A DNA stretch of 47,804 bases, taken from contig JACOSY010000046.1 in the NCBI GenBank assembly GCA_016178595.1, forward strand, positions 1-47,804, in the 5' to 3' direction. Positions 7,662 through 14,893 of the stretch are shown here, in pieces. The notes below the pieces were generated by a model. The model worked only from the letters and a program-made list of their open reading frames with translations, did no database searches and was not told where the DNA came from. The DNA comes from Ignavibacteria bacterium. GTDB taxonomy: Bacteria; Bacteroidota; Ignavibacteria; UBA10030; SZUA-254. The stretch's first letter is position 1, and every line of letters begins with the position of its first letter. Both the position numbers and the translations under genes were made by a program.

Positions 7662-8435
7662 CTACTTCCCTTTCCACTCCGCCTTCCGTTTCTCGACGAA
7701 CGCCTTCATCCCTTCCTTCTGATCTTCGGAGGCGAAGAGGAGGTAGAAATTCTTCCGCTCGAATTCCAACCCTCCTTCGATCGTCGTGTCGAATGCTTTC
7801 AGCACCGCTTCCTTCGCGAGACGGACGGCAACCGGCGGCTTTGATGCGATTTCCTTCGCGAGGGTCTTCGCTTCTTCAAGATAATACTCGACAGGCACAA
7901 CCTTGTTCACCAGTCCCCAGCGCATTGCCTCTTCACCGGAAATCATTCTTCCGGTGAGCACCATTTCCATGGCCTTCGCTTTTCCGACTGCGCGGGTGAG
8001 CCGCTGCGTTCCGCCTGCACCGGGCATCACGCCGATACTGATCTCCGGCTGGCCAAAGCGCGCCGACTCCGATGCGATGATGATATCGCATGTCATCGCA
8101 AGCTCACAGCCGCCGCCAAGTGCGAATCCACTTACCGCCGCGATGATGGGCTTTTTGATTTTTCGGATCCGATCCCACCGCGCAAACTGATCTCGCAGCA
8201 GCATCTCCATCGCCGATGCATTCGCCATTTCTTTGATGTCGGCGCCAGCGGCGAAGGCTTTCTCATTGCCGGTAACGATAATCGCACGGACTTCGTCATC
8301 CGTATCGAAATGCTCCAGAGCATCGACGAGCTCTTTCATCAGCGTAATGTTGATCGCGTTCAAGACGTCGGGTCGATTGAACTGGACGATGGCGTACAAA
8401 TCTTGCTTCGAGGTGAGAATGGAAGTGTAGGTCAT
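7662..8435 (-). CDS. enoyl-CoA hydratase (crotonase family)
   Basis: A 257-residue crotonase. It hydrates trans-2-enoyl-CoA to 3-hydroxyacyl-CoA in fatty-acid or amino-acid beta-oxidation in the cytoplasm. Visible: the CoA/oxyanion segment AFAAGADIKEM (60-70), FALGGGCEL with E111, FGQPEISIGVMPGAGGTQRL with E131 and PVAVRLAKEAV. Both catalytic Glu of true hydratases (E144/E164 in the rat enzyme) are present. Length is typical (255-260). It stands alone, with 107 bases to the cytochrome gene upstream. The chain-length preference is not readable; a short-chain (Crt/EchA/PaaF-like) enzyme is most likely. Confidence 0.9.
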   Translation of the reverse strand: MTYTSILTSKQDLYAIVQFNRPDVLNAINITLMKELVDALEHFDTDDEVRAIIVTGNEKAFAAGADIKEMANASAMEMLLRDQFARWDRIRKIKKPIIAAVSGFALGGGCELAMTCDIIIASESARFGQPEISIGVMPGAGGTQRLTRAVGKAKAMEMVLTGRMISGEEAMRWGLVNKVVPVEYYLEEAKTLAKEIASKPPVAVRLAKEAVLKAFDTTIEGGLEFERKNFYLLFASEDQKEGMKAFVEKRKAEWKGK

Positions 8436-8542
8436 AGGGCGTAGTTGGATGATGAATCAATTCAAAATTCAAAAGTCAAAAGGAAAAAACAAGTGACGAG
8501 TATCGGATATCTCGCATCAAATATCATTCACATCTCTCATCA

Positions 8543-10459
8543 CTATTTTATCAATACCATTTTTCGCACCAGGCTGCGACCATTTACGCTTAGGCGATAA
8601 AGATATACTCCGTTTGGAAAATTTGATCCATCAAACGTGAAGGAATAACTTCCGGAGTGTAACGTGGTTTGCACGATTGTGGCAACATCGTTGCCCACGA
8701 TATCAAAGACCTTCAGAGCAACCGGTGATGAATGACTGATCACAAACGACACCGTTGTCGTCGGGTTGAACGGGTTTGGATAATTCTGCATCAGCATAAA
8801 AGCAGTGGGGAGGGAAGGATCATTCTCCACAACAGCATCGATGGAATCCTTCACCGGAACGGTCGACGTTTTCATTACAACGGGTTGTGACTTGCCGTGA
8901 ACGTTCCATGAATCATAGAGCTTTCCTCCCCAATTGTTCCAATCGTATGAGTTACTAACATTCTGATCCCGCAAGAATTCGACGTATTCCTTGCTGATCG
9001 TCTGGTAGTAGATTGTCACAATGACGTTGGCCGCGGTTGATGGGAGCGTATACCGCGTCTCATCCCAATACTGACTGTCGATGTAGAAGGTTCCAACGGG
9101 CTCGGCAAGCCGCTCGGCGAATCCACTATTCGTGAAACCTTCCGGTGGAATCCTGTTGTCTTTGAAGATCGTGTCGTTCAAGAAGAAATGGAAGGATGGA
9201 CCCGCGGGTAAGCCGTAACGCGCGGCCGAATCGGCAGTCAGGCCGTGGACAGCTTCGTAGACTTTCAGGTATGAATCTTCTTGAAGGATTGCCGACGGAA
9301 AATCATAAACGCCTGATTGAAAAACTGTGTCGTGATGGAGATCGAGAGCAATGAGATTGATCCACATTCTCCGGCCGTCGGGATATCCTGTCGGAAGTTT
9401 ATGTCCCGTGAGATTGGTGATGCGGACACGGGCAAGGACGCTATCGCCGGAATGATAGGAGACCACGTCGAGGTTTGCGGCGCGCCGAAGAGTTGCAGTG
9501 GCTCGTACTTTTCCCAGCGCAAGAGCCTCGGTATCGAGACCGGTGTAAAAGTCGGGCAGGATGTCCGGCACAAACGTGTTGCCACCCGTGAGATCGTGTC
9601 GTGCGAGATTCGTCCGAAGCTGTGCTTCTGCATATATGCACGCGTATCCGGTTGTGTCTTTCATGTGGCACGACTGGCACGTGCCTTCGCTGCCCCTCTG
9701 CGCGTATGAACTCATCAGCCACTCGCTGTACGTACGCTCGAGAGGTCCGTATGCGTGAGGAGGAAGATAACTCCGCTGCTCTGGGGTGATACGATTGGGA
9801 TTGCTAACGTCGTGGCACACGCCGCAGAAATTGCCTGTCGTTTGAAATGGATCATAGAGTGTCTTGTGGATTTCGAGCGCATCGCTAAAGGGACCGCGCT
9901 TATAGACAAAGAGGTTCTCGATGACGTGCATCGCATTTCCATAGCCGGGAACGGGCGGATTTGGCGGCGTAATCACGGTACTGTCCGGATTCATCGGGTC
10001 GACTAACCTATGACAGTAGTCGCATTGGACTCCATCGAGATCGGTGCCCGTGAGTGCCTGGCCGGTGAAGAGTTCGGAGTGTCCGACCAGCCAGCCGGTG
10101 GGAGAGTGACACCGGATGCAATACTCTCCATCGCCTTGATGATACTTATTCAGAACCGCAAGAGCTGCGTAGAAGATCGGATCACGTGCAGAATGAGCCA
10201 TCATACTGCCTGCCCATTCTTTGGAGATCATGACAGTCCGCGAGCTGTCATTCTGATAATGGCATCCCTTGCACGTTTGTGCCGCATCGAAGGGGCCGAT
10301 ACTTTGACCCGGCTGCGTACCGGGGAGGGCGAGGAAAGGAACTCTCACCAATCCTTTTCGCGTAATTCCAAGAAGACCAATGGCAAGAAGTACGACAACA
10401 ACCTTTGTTGAATGCTGTGAGAGAAATCGACGAAGGCGATATTGGAAACGCGAGAACAC
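8543..10459 (-). CDS. five-heme c-type cytochrome with T9SS sorting domain
   Basis: From GTG at 10459 the product is 638 residues. It opens with a basic stretch and one hydrophobic helix (about 18-33), a signal anchor. Five CxxCH heme sites follow: CKGCH (63-67), CIRCH (114-118), CDYCH (146-150), CGVCH (212-216) and CQSCH (261-265). A TGHKLPTGYPDGRR motif typical of multiheme cytochromes comes next, then a beta-rich region. The last ~85 residues are a type A T9SS sorting domain (QNYPNPFNPTTTVSF ... NGVYLYRLSVNGRSLVRKM), so the protein is probably exported to the outer surface. The frame is open to 10600, but that would overlap the upstream crotonase by 128 bases; 10459 starts 14 bases past its stop. 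The start has no strong ribosome site and could be revised. Confidence 0.85.
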   Translation of the reverse strand: MFSRFQYRLRRFLSQHSTKVVVVLLAIGLLGITRKGLVRVPFLALPGTQPGQSIGPFDAAQTCKGCHYQNDSSRTVMISKEWAGSMMAHSARDPIFYAALAVLNKYHQGDGEYCIRCHSPTGWLVGHSELFTGQALTGTDLDGVQCDYCHRLVDPMNPDSTVITPPNPPVPGYGNAMHVIENLFVYKRGPFSDALEIHKTLYDPFQTTGNFCGVCHDVSNPNRITPEQRSYLPPHAYGPLERTYSEWLMSSYAQRGSEGTCQSCHMKDTTGYACIYAEAQLRTNLARHDLTGGNTFVPDILPDFYTGLDTEALALGKVRATATLRRAANLDVVSYHSGDSVLARVRITNLTGHKLPTGYPDGRRMWINLIALDLHHDTVFQSGVYDFPSAILQEDSYLKVYEAVHGLTADSAARYGLPAGPSFHFFLNDTIFKDNRIPPEGFTNSGFAERLAEPVGTFYIDSQYWDETRYTLPSTAANVIVTIYYQTISKEYVEFLRDQNVSNSYDWNNWGGKLYDSWNVHGKSQPVVMKTSTVPVKDSIDAVVENDPSLPTAFMLMQNYPNPFNPTTTVSFVISHSSPVALKVFDIVGNDVATIVQTTLHSGSYSFTFDGSNFPNGVYLYRLSVNGRSLVRKMVLIK

Positions 10460-10472
10460 GGGAATAGAGGAA

Positions 10473-11324
10473 TTATCTCTTCTGCGTTCTTTGTGTGCGG
10501 CGAAGTTTTTTATAATCGATTGGCCGTTTCTCAACAAATGCTTGAACGCCTTCACGAACTTCGGCCGATCCGGTATGAATCGTAAGCCAATCCCGCACAT
10601 GTCCGATTGTCATTCCCCACGAGAAGTCACGCCAGAAATTAAGTTGCTGCTTGGTGTAGCGCAAGCACTCTGGCAACTTGTTGATGAGTTTTTCTGCCAT
10701 CTCATCAACTGCTTTGTCGAGATGTTTTCTCGGAACGACTTTATTCACCAAACCCCATTCGAGAGCTTTTGCAGCAGGAATTTCCTCACAAAGAAAAAGC
10801 ATCTCTCGTGCTCGTCGATCACCCACAATGATTGGAAGCCATTGCGTTGCGCCGGCTCCGGGAACACTGCCACGCGCAACACCAACATGTCGGATGACAC
10901 TGTCATCAGTAGCAATGGCGAGATCGCACGACATCTGTAGTTCATTCCCGCCGCCCACAGCCATTCCATTGATACGCGCAATCGTTGGTTTTCCGATGGT
11001 GCGGAGACGTTCGAAAGTTTCAATGAAGACTCCCATCCATTTGTAAAAGTCGGCAGGAGTGTCAAGAAAGTCGGCGCTCCACTCCTTCATGTCCGCGCCA
11101 GTGCAGAAGGCCTTTGTTCCGGCCCCCGTGAGTATGACAACAGCGACATCATCGTCCCAACCAGCATCTTCACATGCAGCGCCGAGTTCACGCAAGGCAG
11201 CATAGTTCAAAGCGTTGTGAACTTCCGGACGATTAATGGTGATCGTCGCGCGAAGGTTTTTCTTTTCATAAATAAGATGTTTGAACTTTAGGGAAGATGC
11301 AGATTTGCCGGAGTACTTGCTCAT
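10473..11324 (-). CDS. crotonase-family protein lacking the second catalytic Glu
   Basis: A 283-residue enoyl-CoA hydratase/isomerase-fold protein. It keeps the first catalytic Glu (GGGNELQ, E128) and the oxyanion loop (AFCTGADMKEW). The stretch aligned with QPEISIG in true hydratases is HVGVARGSVPGAGATQ, so Gly replaces the second Glu. Loss of this residue is known in crotonases with other chemistry, such as DHNA-CoA synthase (MenB) and ring-opening hydrolases; simple hydration is less likely. The ATG at 11324 overlaps the EthD gene's stop by four bases (ATGA), and the cytochrome follows 13 bases after its stop. The three probably form one transcript. Substrate unknown. Confidence 0.8.
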   Translation of the reverse strand: MSKYSGKSASSLKFKHLIYEKKNLRATITINRPEVHNALNYAALRELGAACEDAGWDDDVAVVILTGAGTKAFCTGADMKEWSADFLDTPADFYKWMGVFIETFERLRTIGKPTIARINGMAVGGGNELQMSCDLAIATDDSVIRHVGVARGSVPGAGATQWLPIIVGDRRAREMLFLCEEIPAAKALEWGLVNKVVPRKHLDKAVDEMAEKLINKLPECLRYTKQQLNFWRDFSWGMTIGHVRDWLTIHTGSAEVREGVQAFVEKRPIDYKKLRRTQRTQKR

Positions 11325-11623
11325 TCGGTAACTTCTCCGAAAAAAAGTGTGACGGCATCGCCGGCAAACGTCATGAGATCCTTGGCAGCTGCTCGTCCTT
11401 CGGGAGAAGCATTGCCAGCATTCATCGCGTCGACAGAGTCGTAATACATTTCCGCCATCACATGGAACTTGGTCTCGCCGATCGGGGCGCCGGTAATTTT
11501 TGTAATCTCGATCTTGCGAAGACCCGGAGTCTTCTTGATCAGAGGAATGTGAACGTCAAAGTAATGCCTATCGAATACATCCATGTCGGCTGGCTTGCGG
11601 TAGAGTGCAACGAGTTTCACCAT
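11321..11623 (-). CDS. EthD-family ferredoxin-like protein
   Basis: A 100-residue protein with the EthD (dimeric alpha-beta barrel) signature: MVKLVALYRKPADMDVFDRH, then YFDVHIPLIKKTPGLRKIEI, AEMYYDSVDAM and a C-terminal GDAVTLFFGE. Length is typical for the family (95-105). EthD proteins act in degradation gene clusters, named from ethyl tert-butyl ether breakdown, and their exact reaction is usually unknown. It is first in the unit with the atypical crotonase and the cytochrome, which suggests a shared catabolic function. It is divergent from the DUF2723 gene across 56 bases. Confidence 0.8.
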   Translation of the reverse strand: MVKLVALYRKPADMDVFDRHYFDVHIPLIKKTPGLRKIEITKITGAPIGETKFHVMAEMYYDSVDAMNAGNASPEGRAAAKDLMTFAGDAVTLFFGEVTE

Positions 11624-11679
11624 AGCAGATCATGAATCTGTTGAGTGGAGTAGTATGAATTGCCTTAATATACCCAGAG

Positions 11680-13659
11680 GTGTTTAAAGAATCAAGAAAA
11701 AGATTGGAATTCCGAGCGAAAATTGCTAATTTCATTGCTCGTTTTCTCACTGCTTTCTTCATGTTGTCATCAAGCATGGTTCGATTGCTCAATACACGAT
11801 TCATTGAAAATGGTATCGCAGCTTTGATTGCTGCTGCTGCGTTTATTGTCTATCTCACGACGCTCTGTCCCACGACGAACTTTATCGATAGCGGCGAGCT
11901 TTCGACTGTGGCATATACACTCGGTATCGCACATCCGACAGGGTACCCTCTTTTTACTTTGATCGGATGGATATTCGCTCACCTTCCCCTGAGTCTGCGC
12001 GTGATTTACAAGTTGAACATGATGGCGGCGTTCTTTTGCGCGATGGCATTATTTGTCTTCTTTCGCTTCCTCGCTTTTTTCCTCCGGATACTTTCAAACC
12101 GTGGAACGAAGTCAAAGCAACCGCACATGTTGTCCATAGTTCTTCCGTCGTTGGTAGGAACGCTGCTGTTGGGATTTTCCGAGACATTCTGGTCGCAGGC
12201 AACATCCATCGAAGTCTATTCGGTGCATTGTTTTTTTCTTGCTCTTCTCTTGCTGCTCTTCATGAGGGCGATGCAAAAGGAGGGAGAAGAGGACAATCGT
12301 AGCATTCACACTCGAAGCCGGTGGTACGCATTCGCATTCGTTCTTGGACTGGCATTCACAAATCATATGACGACGATTCTGCTGGCACCGGCATTTCTTT
12401 ATTTGTATTTCTCTACATATCGGTTTTCAGAATCGTCATGGAAACGCCTTGGCCGACTCGCGATACCGTTCCTTCTTGGTTTTTCGCTCTATCTTTATTT
12501 GCCGCTACGAGCGAGTGAACATCCAATCATGAACTGGGGAAATCCCATTGATCTGGAACGCTTCTCCTGGCACTTCACAGGTAAGCAATATCGAGTATGG
12601 ATATTCTCATCGACGGAGAGTGCCATGAAGCAATTGCAATATTTTATCGATACTCTTCCACCGGAATTTGCCTACGTTCCACTCCTTCTTGCCGTGATAG
12701 GCTTGTGGAGCCTGCTGAAGGGTAATCGAACACTGATGATCTGGACGATCTTGCTCTTCCTCGGATGTATACTGTACGCCATCAATTACGATATCCATGA
12801 CATAGATTCGTACTTCCTCCTGGCATACTTCACAATCGCTATTTGGTGTGCAGTCGGTGTTCACTATCTTATTATCACGATACGTAAAGTACACATGCAA
12901 TCCATAATCGCAGTTGTATCTCTCGTGCTTGCCTGTGTCGTAGCTTTTGTAAATTACCCCAAGGTTGATGATAGTCGGACATTGTTGGTGGAAGACTACA
13001 CGAGAGATATGTTGAAGTCTGTTGCTCACGGCGGCATTGTGATCAGCTATCAATGGGACTATTTTGTCTCAGCAGTCTACTACTTTCAGCTTGTTGAGAA
13101 TGAGAGGCAGGATGTTGTCGTTATCGATAAAGAATTGTTGCGACGGTCGTGGTATTTCAAGCAACTTGAAAATCGTTATCCATGGCTCATTCAACAATCG
13201 AAAAAAGAGGTCGATAAATTTCTCGTTGAGCTGCAAAAGTTTGAACGCGGCTTCACTTACGATCCGAACCTTATTGAATTACGGTACAATGAAGTGATCC
13301 ATAGTTTCATTGAAGAGAACTATCGTAATCGTCCTGTCTATGCTACACCCGAGATAGAGCCAGAGTACACATCCGGCTATAACCGGGTGCCTTCAGGACT
13401 GGCATTCATCCTTTACAGCGATACTCTCTCTCACGAAGCCCACATGCCCCAGTTTTTATTCCATAAACCGACTCGGTCAGATCGTTATGTCGATGGTCTG
13501 CTATCTCAATATGCCAAATCTTACGTGAACCATGCAATTTATTCAAACTTGAAGGGAAATAAAGATATAGCACTCCAATACATTGACAAAGCACTCCAGA
13601 TTCAGCCTGAAATGCCCGAAGCGATAGACGTCAAGGACCGCATAACCCGCAGGAAGTAG
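11680..13659 (+). CDS. DUF2723 multi-pass membrane protein (GT-C-like)
   Basis: The hallmark of DUF2723/TMEM260-like proteins is clear: CPTTNFIDSGELSTVAYTLG followed by IAHPTGYPLFTLIG (63-96), with D70 and E73 at the site where GT-C glycosyltransferases place acidic residues. About 10 membrane segments fill residues 43-430. The C-terminal third is soluble and ends in a TPR-like helix pair (GNKDIALQYIDKALQIQPEM). The family is common in Bacteroidota and related phyla, and a protein O-mannosyltransferase-type role is inferred for it. A GTG at 11680 gives 659 residues; ATG codons at 11761 and 11776 are credible alternatives. It is divergent from the EthD gene and precedes the tRNA-operon promoter by about 30 bases. 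Confidence 0.8.
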   Translation: MFKESRKRLEFRAKIANFIARFLTAFFMLSSSMVRLLNTRFIENGIAALIAAAAFIVYLTTLCPTTNFIDSGELSTVAYTLGIAHPTGYPLFTLIGWIFAHLPLSLRVIYKLNMMAAFFCAMALFVFFRFLAFFLRILSNRGTKSKQPHMLSIVLPSLVGTLLLGFSETFWSQATSIEVYSVHCFFLALLLLLFMRAMQKEGEEDNRSIHTRSRWYAFAFVLGLAFTNHMTTILLAPAFLYLYFSTYRFSESSWKRLGRLAIPFLLGFSLYLYLPLRASEHPIMNWGNPIDLERFSWHFTGKQYRVWIFSSTESAMKQLQYFIDTLPPEFAYVPLLLAVIGLWSLLKGNRTLMIWTILLFLGCILYAINYDIHDIDSYFLLAYFTIAIWCAVGVHYLIITIRKVHMQSIIAVVSLVLACVVAFVNYPKVDDSRTLLVEDYTRDMLKSVAHGGIVISYQWDYFVSAVYYFQLVENERQDVVVIDKELLRRSWYFKQLENRYPWLIQQSKKEVDKFLVELQKFERGFTYDPNLIELRYNEVIHSFIEENYRNRPVYATPEIEPEYTSGYNRVPSGLAFILYSDTLSHEAHMPQFLFHKPTRSDRYVDGLLSQYAKSYVNHAIYSNLKGNKDIALQYIDKALQIQPEMPEAIDVKDRITRRK

Positions 13660-13690
13660 TCATAATCTTTACCAATGGCACAAATATTGT

Positions 13691-13718
13691 TTGACTTTCT
13701 GAGAAAAAATGTTATATT
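13691..13718 (+). promoter_or_regulatory. promoter of the tRNA-secE-nusG-ribosomal cluster
   Basis: TTGACT (13691-13696), a 16-base spacer and TATATT (13713-13718) give a near-consensus sigma70 promoter in an AT-rich stretch. Expected transcription start is near 13725, so the RNA would carry the structured leader at 13744-13826 before tRNA-Thr. Confidence 0.6.
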
Positions 13719-13743
13719 ACCAAGCTTGAAAAGTAATAGCCTG

Positions 13744-13826
13744 CCTTGCTCAACATGAACCCATGTTGTCATCAACCCTTGGGGATTGAAGAAAAGGGAG
13801 ATTTTTTTCCCTTTTTAAGAGCAAGG
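13744..13826 (+). ncRNA. cloverleaf-like structured leader upstream of the tRNA operon
   Basis: Four nested, non-conflicting helices can be drawn by hand. CCTTGCTC (13744-13751) pairs with GAGCAAGG (13819-13826) and encloses three hairpins: CAACATG/CATGTTG (arms near 13751-13768), TCAACCC with GGG-bulged A-TTGA (13772-13789), and AAAAGGGA/TCCCTTTT (13792-13815). The last is followed by five T, so it could also end transcription. The 83-nt four-way junction resembles a tRNA in outline, but it lacks the conserved T-loop and D-loop bases and is not a tRNA gene. A leader with attenuator function or a small RNA are both possible. Confidence 0.4.
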
Positions 13827-13884
13827 TTTGCGTATATGAATGTTGAGTGGAAGGATCGGTCCCGATAATTTGAGTTGAATGTCT

Positions 13885-13960
13885 GCTGGCGTAGCTCAGC
13901 TGGTAGAGCAGCTGACTTGTAATCAGCAGGTCGTCGGTTCGAGTCCGACCGCCAGCTCCA
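13885..13960 (+). tRNA. tRNA-Thr (anticodon TGT)
   Basis: The acceptor GCTGGCG (13885-13891) pairs with CGCCAGC (13950-13956). The anticodon loop is CTTGTAA between CTGA/TCAG arms, giving TGT. T-arm GTCGGTTCGAGTCCGAC is canonical. CCA is encoded (13958-13960). First of four tRNAs in the order Thr-Tyr-Gly-Thr, matching E. coli thrU-tyrU-glyT-thrT. Confidence 0.95.
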
Positions 13961-14083
13961 CGGAGAAACTGTTTACGGAACGAGAAGTGCAATCAGGTGG
14001 TTCCGGATACTCTTCGAGTGACAAGCAAAATTTTGATGCGGGCAGGTACGGATTTATGAAAAGGATGCCCGATTAAGTTGAGC

Positions 14084-14166
14084 GGGCAGGTAGCGAAGCG
14101 GTCAAACGCAACAGACTGTAAATCTGTCGGCTTCGGCCTTCGGAGGTTCGAATCCTTCCCTGCCCA
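14084..14166 (+). tRNA. tRNA-Tyr (anticodon GTA)
   Basis: Acceptor GGGCAGG (14084-14090) pairs with CCTGCCC (14159-14165). The anticodon stem/loop CAGACTGTAAATCTG gives GTA. A long variable arm (CGGCTTCGGCCTTCG) marks a class II tRNA. The T-arm is GGAGGTTCGAATCCTTCC. CCA is not encoded. Confidence 0.95.
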
Positions 14167-14241
14167 CATAAAGTATGATAGAAAATTATGTAGTACGAAT
14201 CGAATGTGGGCGAATAAGAGTTGGAGATTTGAATCTTGCTT

Positions 14242-14314
14242 GCGGGAGTAACTCAGTTGGTAGAGTCACAGCCTTCCAAGCTGTTGGTCGCGGGTTCGAG
14301 TCCCGTCTCCCGCT
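14242..14314 (+). tRNA. tRNA-Gly (anticodon TCC)
   Basis: Acceptor GCGGGAG (14242-14248) pairs with CTCCCGC (14307-14313). The anticodon arm CAGCCTTCCAAGCTG gives TCC. The T-arm GCGGGTTCGAGTCCCGT is canonical. CCA is not encoded. Confidence 0.95.
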
Positions 14315-14324
14315 CTGCGTTTTT

Positions 14325-14397
14325 GCTTGCGTAGCTCAGTTGGTAGAGCACATCCTTGGTAAGGATGAGGTCATCGGTTCAATCCCGATCGCAAGCT
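14325..14397 (+). tRNA. tRNA-Thr (anticodon GGT)
   Basis: Acceptor GCTTGCG (14325-14331) pairs with CGCAAGC (14390-14396). The anticodon arm CATCCTTGGTAAGGATG gives GGT. The T-arm has TTCAATC in place of the usual TTCGAATC-type loop. Only 10 bases separate it from tRNA-Gly; CCA is not encoded. Confidence 0.95.
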
Positions 14398-14436
14398 CGG
14401 CGATCAGTACAATAACCGAGAATGGAGTTGTCAGCA

Positions 14437-14586
14437 ATGCGAGACATTATCACACTCGAATGTTCCGAGTGCAAGCGACGGAACTATACGACGACAAAAA
14501 ATAAGAAGAAACAATCAGGCCGCGTCGAGTACAAGAAGTACTGCGGATGGTGCAACAAACGAACTTCGCATAAAGAGACGAAGTAA
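14437..14586 (+). CDS. rpmG: 50S ribosomal protein L33
   Basis: A 49-residue protein beginning [20 protein letters not shown]. It has two CxxC pairs (C9/C12 and C36/C39) that form a zinc ribbon, so this is the zinc-binding (C+) form of L33. GGAG lies 9 bases before the ATG at 14437; an in-frame ATG at 14422 would add five residues without support. It sits between tRNA-Thr(GGT) and tRNA-Trp, where many bacteria carry a tuf copy. L33 contacts the E-site region of the 50S subunit. Confidence 0.95.
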   Translation: MRDIITLECSECKRRNYTTTKNKKKQSGRVEYKKYCGWCNKRTSHKETK

Positions 14587-14594
14587 CGCGTTCA

Positions 14595-14670
14595 CACGTC
14601 AGTAGCTCAATTGGCTAGAGCAGCGGTCTCCAAAACCGCAGGTTGGGGGTTCAAGTCCCTCCTGACGTGC
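14595..14670 (+). tRNA. tRNA-Trp (anticodon CCA)
   Basis: Acceptor CACGTCA (14595-14601) pairs with TGACGTG (14663-14669). The anticodon arm CGGTCTCCAAAACCG gives CCA. The T-arm is GGGGGTTCAAGTCCCTC. The tRNA-Trp-secE-nusG order is a common bacterial arrangement. The 3' CCA is not encoded. Confidence 0.93.
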
Positions 14671-14707
14671 ACGAGTGGAGTCGAACTCAACCCATAAGGA
14701 TCAGTGA

Positions 14708-14890
14708 ATGAAAGAGAAAATTATTGGCTTCTTCACCGATGTTGTGAAGGAGATGAAAAAAGTCACATGGCCTCGCCCGGATGAACTCCGAGAATCCACT
14801 ATCATCGTTCTCGCCGTTTGCGGCGTCATTGCCGCATTCATTTTTGGTGTCGACTGGATTGTCAGCAATGTTCTGAAAGCGATTTTATAA
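14708..14890 (+). CDS. secE: preprotein translocase subunit SecE
   Basis: A 60-residue single-span SecE. The amphipathic N-terminal part contains the conserved VKEMKKVTWPRPDEL stretch (13-27), followed by one membrane helix (about 32-56). It clamps SecY in the SecYEG channel of the inner membrane. The short, one-helix form is usual outside the gamma-proteobacteria. GGATCAGTGA precedes the ATG. nusG starts 3 bases after the stop. Confidence 0.95.
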   Translation: MKEKIIGFFTDVVKEMKKVTWPRPDELRESTIIVLAVCGVIAAFIFGVDWIVSNVLKAIL

Positions 14891-14893
14891 GAG

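Noticed and set aside
10380-10940. 186-codon plus-strand frame opposite the crotonase and cytochrome genes
   Set aside because: It overlaps two well-supported minus-strand genes and has no domain or ribosome site.
13744-13826. Calling the cloverleaf leader a tRNA or 6S RNA
   Set aside because: It has no T-loop TTCRA, no D-loop GG and no plausible anticodon arm; the 6S closing-stem plus single large bubble plan does not fit three separate hairpins.
13750-13992. Minus-strand open frame reading GGRTRTDDLLITSQLLYQ over tRNA-Thr
   Set aside because: This is the well-known false protein made by translating the antisense of a tRNA gene; it has no ribosome site and overlaps the leader and tRNA.
13879-14504. 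Plus-strand frames such as MSAGVAQLVEQLTCNQQVVG and GSNSVGRVTAFQAVGRGFES
   Set aside because: These are translations of tRNA-Thr, tRNA-Gly and tRNA-Thr sequences (typical 'VAQLVEQ' artefacts), not genes.
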